From NCBI RefSeq assembly GCF_003864975.1, contig NZ_BHGL01000046.1, forward strand, positions 416,172-480,171: a stretch of DNA of 64,000 nt, in the 5' to 3' direction. Position numbers and translations under genes: made by a program. Below, in pieces: positions 32,210 through 40,892 of this stretch (positions are counted from its first letter, which is position 1; the number at the start of each line of letters is the position of its first letter). This DNA is from Sulfuriferula thiophila (GTDB taxonomy: Bacteria > Pseudomonadota > Gammaproteobacteria > Burkholderiales > Sulfuriferulaceae). The notes under the pieces are model-generated. The model ran no database searches. It was not told the origin of the DNA and saw nothing but the letters and a program-made list of their open reading frames with translations.

Positions 32210-33196
32210 ATGCCCACCCCCCCAGGTTTATCCGATTCATTCGGTCGTCGCATCGAATACTTACGCCTCTCCGTCACGGATCGCTGCGACTTGCGCTGCA
32301 CTTACTGCATGCCCGAAGATTTTCGCGGCTTTGAGGAGCCTGCTGACTGGCTGACATTCGATGAAGTCGAACGCCTGCTGGGTGCCTTCGCCCGACTGGG
32401 CCTGCAACGTATCCGCATGACCGGCGGCGAGCCACTGTTACGCCGCCACCTGCCGCAACTGGCGCAACGCATCGCCGCCCTGCCCGGCATCAATGATCTG
32501 TCGCTCTCCACCAATGCTACCCAGCTGGATAAGCACGCCGTAGCGCTAAAAGCGGCCGGCGTATCCCGGCTCAATGTCAGTCTGGACTCCCTGCGTGCAG
32601 AACGCATCCAGGCCATCACTGGCCGCGATGCGCTGCCTGATATTCTGGCGGGCCTGCAACACGCCAAACAGGCCGGCTTCGCCCCCATCAAAATCAACAT
32701 GGTCGCGATGAAAGGCACCAATGATGATGAAATCGACGACATGGTGGCGTTCTGCATAGAACAAGGCTTTACCCTGCGCCTGATCGAAACCATGCCGATT
32801 GGTGATACTGGCCGCAATAGCGCCTATCTCGACTTGCAGCCGGTCAAAGCACGCCTTGCCCAACAGTTCGGCCTGATCGACGCCACCTTCCACGGCGCCG
32901 GCCCGGCGCGCTATCTGGCGACACCCGACGGTGCCTTCTCGGTAGGCTTCATCACCCCCATCTCGCAACACTTCTGCGAGACCTGCAACCGCGTCAGACT
33001 ATCGGTAGATGGCACGCTGTACTTGTGCCTGGGACAGGAAGATAAATTTGAATTTCGCCCGCTATTACGCGGCGGCGTGACTGACAGCGAACTCGAAGAT
33101 GCGATTCGACTGGCACTCACCCACAAACCGGAACGCCATGAATTCCGCGAGCAGCCCAACAAGATCATGCGCTTTATGTCGATGACCGGTGGCTGA
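32210..33196 (+). CDS. moaA: GTP 3',8-cyclase MoaA (radical SAM)
   Basis: A 328-residue radical-SAM enzyme that starts molybdenum cofactor synthesis from GTP. The SAM-binding cluster cysteines are C26, C30 and C33 (DRCDLRCTYC). The GTP-side second cluster lies in HFCETCNRVRLSVDGTLYLCL. MTGGEPLLR is the SAM-contact motif. The C-terminus ends MSMTGG, the family's essential GG tail. It is divergent from mobB, and an IS element has inserted 62 nt past its stop. Confidence 0.97.
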   Translation: MPTPPGLSDSFGRRIEYLRLSVTDRCDLRCTYCMPEDFRGFEEPADWLTFDEVERLLGAFARLGLQRIRMTGGEPLLRRHLPQLAQRIAALPGINDLSLSTNATQLDKHAVALKAAGVSRLNVSLDSLRAERIQAITGRDALPDILAGLQHAKQAGFAPIKINMVAMKGTNDDEIDDMVAFCIEQGFTLRLIETMPIGDTGRNSAYLDLQPVKARLAQQFGLIDATFHGAGPARYLATPDGAFSVGFITPISQHFCETCNRVRLSVDGTLYLCLGQEDKFEFRPLLRGGVTDSELEDAIRLALTHKPERHEFREQPNKIMRFMSMTGG

Positions 33197-33266
33197 AAAG
33201 CCTGGTCCACGAAAGACACGAAAAGCACGAAAAAAACTCAACAACGACAAAGCATGACTGTAGTGG

Positions 33267-34453
<1,187 letters not shown>

Positions 34454-34527
34454 TCAGTAGGTGAATTATCCACCTAGTGAGGTGTCTTTTATTATTAGAC
34501 CACTACAGACCGCCACACCAAAAAAAT

Positions 34528-34832
34528 AACGCGCTTGCGCGTAACTCCACGCTTTTACCCCCTTCTGCATCGCTTCGGCTGGGCTGTTCAGGCGGGAGGG
34601 GTAGGCGAGCACTGTTTGAGCTCCGCAGCAGCTTGCGGGGTGTGCAAGCTGTCAGGGCGAGTTGCGCAGCCCCCGTCTGAACGGTTCAGACGAAGGTACC
34701 CCGCAGGGGCAAGGCGGCAGGGTGCCGTTCTCTTTGGTTACTTTCTCTTGGGCAAGTAACTTGCCGCCGTGCAACCCCGACCTACCATCGCAAGAGACAT
34801 GCTATAAAGCTAGACCCGACCCCGTGCTTTCC
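34528..34832. repeat. ~300-bp structured dispersed repeat, copy A
   Basis: The unit starts around GCGCTTGCGCGTAACT (34531) and ends around GCTATAAAGCTAGACCCGAC. It holds several internal palindromes, including GTCTGAA-CGG-TTCAGAC and the start of CTTTCTCTTG. It is nearly identical to the units at 34851-35175 and 62488-62805. In this copy the right arm (CAAGAGAAAG) of the last hairpin is deleted. It begins 20 nt from the end of the IS3 element. No credible gene is inside. Confidence 0.85.
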
Positions 34833-34850
34833 GCACACCAAACAAAAAAG

Positions 34851-35175
34851 CCACGCGCTTGCGCGTAACTTCGCGCTCTTAACGCTTTTACCCCCTTCTG
34901 CATCGCTTCGGCTGGGCTGTTCAGGCGGGTGGGGTAGGCGAGCACTGTTTGAGCTCCGCAACAGCTTGCGGGGTGTGCAAGCTGTCAGGGCGAGTTGCGC
35001 AGCCCCCGTCTGAACGGTTCAGACGAAGGTACCCCGCAGGGGCGAGGCTGTAGGGTGCCATTCTCTTTGGTTACTTTCTCTTGGGCAAGCAAGAGAAAGT
35101 GACTTGCCGCCGGGCAACCCCGGCCTGGCATCGCAAGAGACATGCTATAAAGCTAGACCCGACCCCATGCTTTCA
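34851..35175. repeat. ~300-bp structured dispersed repeat, copy B
   Basis: A tandem second unit, 324 nt after copy A measured at the shared GCGCTTGCGC. This copy keeps the complete hairpin CTTTCTCTTG-GGCAAG-CAAGAGAAAG. It ends just before a small run of GACCCCAT-type motifs (35159-35200). The stretch 35176-35229, up to the Crp-like gene, holds only these and a T-rich patch. Confidence 0.85.
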
Positions 35176-35229
35176 TGAGGGGTAATGGGCGACCCCATTT
35201 TTTCTCTAATTACACATTTACTCGATATC

Positions 35230-35955
35230 TCATGAGGAGGGAAGCAAACGCTCATACTCATTTTTGACCACCCCGTAGCATTCGCATACTTTTGTTTCAA
35301 GTTTGGAGCGCTTTAACACTTTAATAAGGCCACGAGAGTACGTGATTACGCCTTCTTTTTGTAATTTTCCAGCGGCTTCCGTTATGCTCTCACGACGCAC
35401 ACCCAGCAAACTCGCAATCAACTCTTGCGTAATCACCAACTTATTTTCATGCAACCTATCTAAGCTCATTAACAGCCAGCGGCAAAGTTGCTGATCTAGC
35501 GAGTGGTGTTGATTGCACACTGCAGTTTGAGATGTCTGACTGATCAATGCCTGGGTATAAAGCAATGCCAGGTGTTGTAATTGTCCCCCAAGGGCAAATT
35601 CTCGCTTCATGATTTTCCGGCTAAGACGATATGCGTAACCAGCACTCTGTACCACTGTGCTACTCGGCATACTTTCACCCCCCATGAAAATGGAAATGCC
35701 AACCATACCCTCATTACCAACCAGGGCAATTTCGCTTGATGCCCCATTTTCCAGCTCGTAAATCAGTGAAACTATGCCAGATACTGGGAAGTGCAGAAAA
35801 TTTACGTGATCACCAGACTCAGACATCGTCCACCCCAACGGCATCTCAATGAGTTTTAATTCAGGTAACAGACGCTCATAGTCCTGCGCGTGTAAAGCAG
35901 CAAGTATTCGGTTTTGCTTTGGGGTGTGAAGTGGCTCTTGCTCTATCTTTGACAT
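35230..35955 (-). CDS. Crp/Fnr-family transcriptional regulator
   Basis: A 241-residue protein with a cyclic-nucleotide-type sensor barrel (residues ~25-145, FLHFPVSGIVSLIYELENG, GNEGMVGISIFMGG) and a C-terminal helix-turn-helix (LVITQELIASLLGVRRESITEAAGKL) near residues 175-200. There is no N-terminal FNR cysteine cluster, and the CRP cAMP-contact residues are not evident. The signal is therefore unknown. AGGA precedes the ATG. Two palindromes lie 110-180 nt upstream. Confidence 0.88.
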   Translation of the reverse strand: MSKIEQEPLHTPKQNRILAALHAQDYERLLPELKLIEMPLGWTMSESGDHVNFLHFPVSGIVSLIYELENGASSEIALVGNEGMVGISIFMGGESMPSSTVVQSAGYAYRLSRKIMKREFALGGQLQHLALLYTQALISQTSQTAVCNQHHSLDQQLCRWLLMSLDRLHENKLVITQELIASLLGVRRESITEAAGKLQKEGVITYSRGLIKVLKRSKLETKVCECYGVVKNEYERLLPSS

Positions 35956-36062
35956 GCTTTAATTTCCTGAAATACCATAATCCAATCCACTCTATAGGTC
36001 AGAGTTTAATTGACGTCTTGTACATGATTTATAATTCAGCATGCACATAACAATGGCTACCC

Positions 36063-36088
36063 CAGTGTGGGATGACCATCCCACACTG
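36063..36088. promoter_or_regulatory. Perfect palindrome, 12-bp arms (candidate operator)
   Basis: CAGTGTGGGATG-AC-CATCCCACACTG is a perfect inverted repeat with a 2-nt centre. It sits about 110 nt before the Crp-like gene start, in a 346-nt intergenic stretch that otherwise holds no gene. It could bind a dimeric regulator. The protein is unknown. Confidence 0.6.
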
Positions 36089-36117
36089 AAAGTGATATAC
36101 GTGCGCTGACCGTGGTG

Positions 36118-36133
36118 ATGGGTAAATACCCAT
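36118..36133. promoter_or_regulatory. Perfect palindrome, 7-bp arms (candidate operator)
   Basis: ATGGGTA-AA-TACCCAT is a 16-bp perfect palindrome, 30 nt from the larger one and in the same gap between the Crp-like gene and the HI0933-type gene. The rest of 35956-36301 shows no gene or terminator. Confidence 0.45.
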
Positions 36134-36301
36134 ATTCGTTTCGATGCACTTTTCGGCTGAAGATTGGTTCCTGCATGAGCGATTATACATGACAATGCTG
36201 TGGGTAAACTTGACACTCCAACAAGGCTCCATCGTCAATCGAAATCCCATTCATCACCTGACACTTGCCTAATTCAGATATCGCATTTGCGCTGCAAAGT
36301 A

Positions 36302-37501
36302 TCAAACAAATTGCCCCGCCACCCACCCCGACGACCACGCCCACTGGAAGTTATACCCGCCTAACCAGCCAGTCACATCCACCACTTCACCGATAAAATA
36401 CAGCCCCGGCACCGCTTTGGCTTCCATGGTCTTGGAGGACAGAGCACGGGTATCTACCCCGCCCAGCGTAACTTCGGCCTTGGCGTAACCCAGCGTCCCG
36501 GCTGGCATCAGTTCCCATGACTCCAGCGCCGCCTGCATCGCGGCAATATCGCGGTTGCTGTGTTCGACCAGCGGCTTGTCCCAATGCTGCAGCGCACACC
36601 ATTCCTGTGCGAAGCGCTTGGGCAGATGTTCACTAAGCACCGTAGCCAAAGTCGCTTTGCTGTGACGATGTGAATTCAGCCACTCGCCGACATCGAGATT
36701 GGGCAGCAGGTTAATGCTGACCGGCTGCTTTTTGCCGCTTTTGTAACTCTGGTTCTGCCAGTAACTGGATATCTGCAGGACCGCAGGACCGGACAGGCCG
36801 CGATGGGTAATCAGCATGGACTCGCGGAAGCTCGGCTTCTGCCCGGCACAATGACTGACTACGTCCAGCGAGGCACCGGCCAGGCTCTGTAGTGGCGCCA
36901 GCGTTTCCGGTGCCAGTGCCAGTGGCACCAGTGCCGGCTGCGGCGCAATAATAGGCACGCCAAATTGTTCAGCAAGCTGGTAGCCGAACGGGGTAGCGCC
37001 TAATTGTGGTATCGCCAGACCGCCGCTGGCAATGACCAGCGACTGGCAGGTAAATTGACCTTCTTCGGTACTCACGCTAAAACCGCCTTCAGCTGATTTG
37101 GTAACGCCCAGCACCTTACATGGTTGCGCCCATTGCACAGCGCCGTGATCGCACTCCGCCCGCAGCATGGCGATGATCTGCTGCGCGGAGTCATCGCAAA
37201 ACAACTGCCCCAGTGTTTTCTCGTGATAGGCAATGTGATAGCGCTCGACCAGCTTGATGAAATCGAACTGGCTGAATTGCGCCAGCGCCGAGCGCGCAAA
37301 ATGCGGGTTCTGCGACAGGAAATTGTCGGCGCTGATATCGCGATTGGTGAAGTTACACCGCCCGCCGCCGGAGATGCGGATACGCTCGCCGATTTTGGCA
37401 GCATGATCGATCAGCAACACCCGCCGCCCACGCTGACCGGCCTGTGCGGCACACATCATTCCGGCTGCACCGGCGCCAATTACAATTACTTCATAATTCA
37501 T
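36302..37501 (-). CDS. HI0933/YhiN-family flavoprotein (NAD(P)/FAD-dependent oxidoreductase)
   Basis: A 399-residue FAD protein. The Rossmann dinucleotide motif IGAGAAGMMCAAQAGQRG is at the N-terminus, the family motif ISGGGRCNFTN follows near residue 45, and GLYFIGEVVDVTGWLGGYNFQWAWSSG is the C-terminal FAD-contact region. The reaction and substrate are not established for the family. It overlaps the upstream pyrophosphohydrolase by 11 nt. Confidence 0.9.
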   Translation of the reverse strand: MNYEVIVIGAGAAGMMCAAQAGQRGRRVLLIDHAAKIGERIRISGGGRCNFTNRDISADNFLSQNPHFARSALAQFSQFDFIKLVERYHIAYHEKTLGQLFCDDSAQQIIAMLRAECDHGAVQWAQPCKVLGVTKSAEGGFSVSTEEGQFTCQSLVIASGGLAIPQLGATPFGYQLAEQFGVPIIAPQPALVPLALAPETLAPLQSLAGASLDVVSHCAGQKPSFRESMLITHRGLSGPAVLQISSYWQNQSYKSGKKQPVSINLLPNLDVGEWLNSHRHSKATLATVLSEHLPKRFAQEWCALQHWDKPLVEHSNRDIAAMQAALESWELMPAGTLGYAKAEVTLGGVDTRALSSKTMEAKAVPGLYFIGEVVDVTGWLGGYNFQWAWSSGWVAGQFV

Positions 37502-37838
37502 TATATTTTTTCGCGCTGCCGCGTACCTTATCCGCCGGGTATTTCACGGCATTTTTCTCTATTTTTTTATCCACGGCCTCAAGCAAGTCCACCTTGAGCT
37601 GATCGGCAATACGAATCAGGTAAATCTGGATATCTGCCAGCTCGTCACTGACCTGCGCCAGTTTTTCCGGCGCAAGCGTTTGCGATTGCGCTTCGGTTAG
37701 CCACTGAAAATGCTCGACCAGCTCGGCGGCTTCTACAATCAGCGCCATCGCCAGGTTTTTGGGAGAATGATATTGCTGCCAGTCGCGCTCATCGGCGAAC
37801 TGGCGAATACGTAATTTAAGTTGATCCAGGTCTGACAT
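37491..37838 (-). CDS. MazG-like nucleotide pyrophosphohydrolase
   Basis: A 115-residue all-alpha NTP pyrophosphohydrolase of the MazG/dCTPase (RS21-C6) group. The metal site is formed by EAAELVEHFQW and the downstream SDELADIQIYLIRIAD. Such proteins hydrolyse dNTPs, often modified or excess ones, to monophosphates. It overlaps the flavoprotein gene, so the two are co-expressed. The 247 nt upstream hold nothing I can identify. Confidence 0.88.
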   Translation of the reverse strand: MSDLDQLKLRIRQFADERDWQQYHSPKNLAMALIVEAAELVEHFQWLTEAQSQTLAPEKLAQVSDELADIQIYLIRIADQLKVDLLEAVDKKIEKNAVKYPADKVRGSAKKYNEL

Positions 37839-38085
37839 AGCTATTCCGGCACAGTTAGATAGTGCCTATTTTCGCGCATAAATCCTAATTCACATAACGA
37901 TTGATTAAAAACACTCACTGCGCTTAATTTACGTTGCACTACGAACTTTTAAATCCTATTACGGTCAAACTTTAGCAGTCGCGTTTCACAAACCTTCACA
38001 AGACGACACGTCATCGGGTTAGCAATTTGTCATTCATTCGTCTTGTCACTCGTTTATTCACAAACTTGGAGATTAGGAGGCAATT

Positions 38086-38733
38086 ATGCAACTGATTCAT
38101 ACCCCCCACCTGCCACAACCCGCTGCTTTCGAGCCATCAAGACGCAGAGCGTTTGACCATATCCTGCCGGCTTTTGGCATGTTCGCTATGTATGTTTTAC
38201 CGTTTTCGGCTATTGCGCCATTCATGTTGTACTACGCAGGCACCCATCACCATATTGTTTTGCTCTCAACGCTAGACTCAAATCAGCTTGCATTTATCAG
38301 CGCCGTTTTTTTCGTCACCGAACTCGTGATGACTTTTGTCATGGCTGCCTGCATACAATGGCTGGGCAACGCAGTTTCTAAGATCGCGCAGACGCGCTAT
38401 GACATACCAGATCTGACTGACGCCAGCATACCGCTACGCAAGCATAAAATTAATTTCCATGAGGCTTATACCCTGGCCGCGCTTGCGCCCACCCCGCTCT
38501 GGGTGGCTTCACTCGCTTTGTTCAGTCCGAATTTTGCTGTCGTGGCTATCTTCGGCATGATCGGATTGAGCCTGTCCATGTACATACTCTACGCTGCTAC
38601 CCCTACGATACTTAAAATCGAACATTCGGGTGAAAGCGCGCTGATGGGCTGGGTATTTTTGTCCATAGGCATGGTTGGCTGGGCCGCAATGATGTACCTG
38701 ACCTTCATCACCTGGGCTCACATTACCAGTTAA
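38086..38733 (+). CDS. Yip1-family integral membrane protein
   Basis: A 215-residue protein with about five hydrophobic helices. It has the pattern of bacterial Yip1/DUF1282 proteins: HILPAFGMFAMYVLPFSAIA, a charged loop, then FHEAYTLAALAPTPLWVASL and three tight C-terminal helices. The function is unknown. A strong TTAGGAGG ribosome site is present. It stands alone, with a terminator 18 nt after its stop. Confidence 0.75.
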   Translation: MQLIHTPHLPQPAAFEPSRRRAFDHILPAFGMFAMYVLPFSAIAPFMLYYAGTHHHIVLLSTLDSNQLAFISAVFFVTELVMTFVMAACIQWLGNAVSKIAQTRYDIPDLTDASIPLRKHKINFHEAYTLAALAPTPLWVASLALFSPNFAVVAIFGMIGLSLSMYILYAATPTILKIEHSGESALMGWVFLSIGMVGWAAMMYLTFITWAHITS

Positions 38734-38750
38734 TGTAGCAGCAACCGGCT

Positions 38751-38795
38751 AAACAGCAACATCTGAAAGCGAATGCCAGATGTTGCTGTTTTTAT
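38751..38795. terminator. Bidirectional rho-independent terminator
   Basis: AAACAGCAACATCTG (38751-38765) pairs perfectly with CAGATGTTGCTGTTT (38777-38791), giving a 15-bp stem with T-rich tails on both strands. It ends the Yip1-like gene (+) and reaches the stop of the ferritin-like gene (-). Confidence 0.92.
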
Positions 38796-39304
38796 TAGAG
38801 ACCGGTTTCGGAAAACGCCGCAATATCCCCTGGCTTGCGCAACATTTTGTCCACTTCACCAGCGTGCAGTTCTTCCATAGAAATCAATTCCCTGGCGTAC
38901 TCTTCCAGCATAACCGAACGATCTCTGGTCAGCTCAAGCAACTGCCTGTACTGTGCCAGGGCACCACGCTCATGCTCCAGTGACTCATGCAGGATATCAG
39001 CAATGTTGTGTTTATGCGTTTCCAGCAACGGGCCTATCGCCAGTGAAGGATGCCCACCGAGATGAGTCACCAGCTCACCGGCGCGCTGAGCGTGTATCAA
39101 ACTCTCATCAGCCTGGCCACGCAGCCAGCTCACAATCGGGATGCGGTTGTATCCATAAATCAGCAATGAGTAATGCGTATAACGCACCACGCCGGCCAAC
39201 TCCAGTTCCAGTATCTTATTAAGCACACTGATCACTGCCTGTTTATCTAACTGCTCCACTTTCTGTTCCACTTTAATCGCAGCGGCTTTTTCCGACTTCT
39301 TCAT
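38795..39304 (-). CDS. Bacterioferritin-like (ferritin-fold) protein
   Basis: A 169-residue four-helix protein. An initial lysine-rich stretch (1-20) is followed by the ferritin-like domain with likely metal ligands: E in ILELELAGVVRYTHYS, E/H in ADESLIHAQRAGELVTHLGG, E in HESLEHERGALAQY, and ISMEELHAGEVDKML. It should oxidise and store iron or protect DNA from iron-driven damage. It may be closer to the Bfr/Dps-like DUF455 type than to true Bfr, as no haem methionine is evident. It has an AAGGAGA ribosome site. Confidence 0.85.
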   Translation of the reverse strand: MKKSEKAAAIKVEQKVEQLDKQAVISVLNKILELELAGVVRYTHYSLLIYGYNRIPIVSWLRGQADESLIHAQRAGELVTHLGGHPSLAIGPLLETHKHNIADILHESLEHERGALAQYRQLLELTRDRSVMLEEYARELISMEELHAGEVDKMLRKPGDIAAFSETGL

Positions 39305-39352
39305 AGCTAATCTCCTTAATTAAAATTTAACTGCTGCATACAAACTACTCTG

Positions 39353-39926
39353 CTATCCACGGTCGCCATCCATAATTATGAGGATTCCATGTATGTGAAA
39401 TATTGCCCCTACCGCGCCAGGCAGTACCATGTTAGGTTTCAGCAACATGCATTCCAGCACCACCCGATGCCGGTGCAGCGTGTGAAACACCATCTCCAGC
39501 ACCTCTTCCGTCACGCTGGCAAAGCGCGCCCCCATTTCTTGATACCCGGCCAGCCTTTCAGCCAGACCATCCTGTCCCTCAGTAAATTTATCACCAGGAA
39601 AATTTGTCAGCGCCTTGGTGCCTTTATCCACCTTAATGCCCGGCACTATTCCCTGTGCGGCCAGCAATCGAGACAAAGGCACACCAGCCTCATTACACTG
39701 ATCCAATGTTTCCTCGAACAGAATCACCGCTGATATACTGGTTCAGCCCCGGCGCGGTAAACAGCAATTCCCGATAACTGAGCCGCGTTTCTTCAGTTGA
39801 CTGCACGCCGACATTCTTCAGGCGCTACTTCATAGTGCCGATGCTTTCATCTGTCGCCAGAATAACCTTGGTCGGCGCGGTCAGTTCCGCTATCGTCCGT
39901 TCCATTGCAGATACTTGCATCGACAT
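39353..39926 (-). pseudogene. Decayed class I fructose-bisphosphate aldolase
   Basis: From an ATG at 39926 behind AGGAGA, the frame reads an aldolase N-terminus (VILATDESIGTMK), then a TAG stop, then continues (RLKNVGVQSTEETRLSYREL, TAPGLNQYIS). A 1-nt frameshift occurs near 39730. It resumes as ILFEETLDQ, AAQGIVPGIKVDKGTKAL and GYQEMGARFA, then jumps directly to VTEEVLEMVFHTLHRHR and LLKPNMVLPG, missing the ~70 residues normally between. The C-terminal third is gone. The stop, frameshift, deletion and truncation make it a clear pseudogene. Confidence 0.88.
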
Positions 39927-40138
39927 CGTCTCCTGACAGATTAAAACGGGAATAGCCCGAAATGCGTTAGACCCATTTAACTTTCAATATAGACCAATAT
40001 TCCCATCATTGCCGACAGCGTTAACGCATTCGCTGTTTAGCGAATGCAAAATGATTGCTGAATGACCCACTATATCCCTAAACAAGAAGGATAGGCAGCC
40101 CTGCAAGATTGTAGTAAAATTTGCTAATTATGTTTATT

Positions 40139-40235
40139 GCATAACAAAGGCAAACCTGTGCGAAAGCCAGGGACGCAAAGTTTTCGGTCTAACGGGTATG
40201 AAACTCCAGGATAGCGAGACTGCTGAAAGTGTACC
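40139..40235 (+). ncRNA. Cyclic di-GMP-I (GEMM) riboswitch
   Basis: The conserved GEMM-I elements appear in order: AAAGGCAAACC, a short hairpin capped by a GAAA tetraloop (CCTGTGC-GAAA-GCCAGG), GGGACGCAAAG, then the second helix region ending TCCAGGATAGCGAGACTGC. This aptamer binds c-di-GMP at the junction of the two helices (established for the family). The next genes on this strand are a small unknown gene and a GGDEF-EAL gene, so expression of c-di-GMP enzymes would respond to c-di-GMP itself. No clear terminator was found to tell whether it is an on- or off-switch. Confidence 0.92.
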
Positions 40236-40619
40236 TATTGGTACATAATTTCATTCTGTCTGCACATCCTCTTTTCCTGTAGTTACCCTCCAAAGACCTA
40301 AACCGTCCTTGCTCGCGAGCCAGAGTTGCTGTTTTGCTGTCTGACTTGAAATTTGAGGGGAAAATAACTACGAATCACCCTATCTTATCTTTGGCTACTG
40401 CAATTGCTATTCCTATTCCTGATTTAGGAATTACTTAGCATCACTACGCCTGTACTGCCATACAAAAAATGCCATGTCACAACGCATACAATCTAGCACT
40501 TGTGACTATGCTGGAAAAATACAACAAATACATACGCATACCAAATAACTAATAAATGTATTTGTATGCAACCAGATCCAAATTATCAATTGGATCTGTC
40601 TCTAAATTAAGGGATAGCA
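40236..40619 (+). other. Long leader between riboswitch and first gene, no gene seen
   Basis: These 384 nt hold no convincing reading frame. Short inverted repeats occur (GTACC-TATT-GGTAC just after the aptamer, ATTCCT-GATTT-AGGAAT near 40413), but none has a T-run. A second promoter for the downstream pair could lie here. The riboswitch may act by some route other than a simple terminator. Confidence 0.4.
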
Positions 40620-40892
40620 ATGCAAAATAACGATTCCAAGAATAGCAATACTCAAGACATACCAACACATGAGTTCCTGTCATTTGCTTTAGAGAACCAG
40701 ACCAACCATCTGGCAGAACGGATTAACCTGTTTAGGCCAGACAGAGCATCTTGTCATCAACTATCACGCATCGCCGTGAGAGTCGATCCAGGCAATCAGC
40801 ACACACCACCCTTTGCTCACGTGATTAGTAAAACGCTACCCGACATAACTGAAAATTCTGATACCAACCCCCTGATTCGGGAGGTATTTTGA
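40620..40892 (+). CDS. Small protein of unknown function behind the riboswitch
   Basis: A 90-residue polar protein (asparagine-, histidine- and proline-rich) with no signal peptide or membrane helix. AAGGGA sits 5 nt before the ATG. I do not recognise a family. Its stop TGA overlaps a TTG that may start the next gene, so translation is likely coupled to the GGDEF-EAL enzyme. Being first in a c-di-GMP-controlled unit, it could be a partner or regulator of that enzyme, which is a guess. Confidence 0.55.
   Translation: MQNNDSKNSNTQDIPTHEFLSFALENQTNHLAERINLFRPDRASCHQLSRIAVRVDPGNQHTPPFAHVISKTLPDITENSDTNPLIREVF

Noticed and set aside
34477..34868. Two short frames across the repeat, with a similar one at 62320-62658
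   Set aside because: They arise from the ~300-bp repeat itself, lack ribosome sites and are low-complexity Arg/Ser/Leu sequences. They are by-products of the palindromic repeat.
34528..35175. A CRISPR array at the tandem repeat
   Set aside because: Only two units of ~324 nt occur with no short regular spacers and no cas genes.
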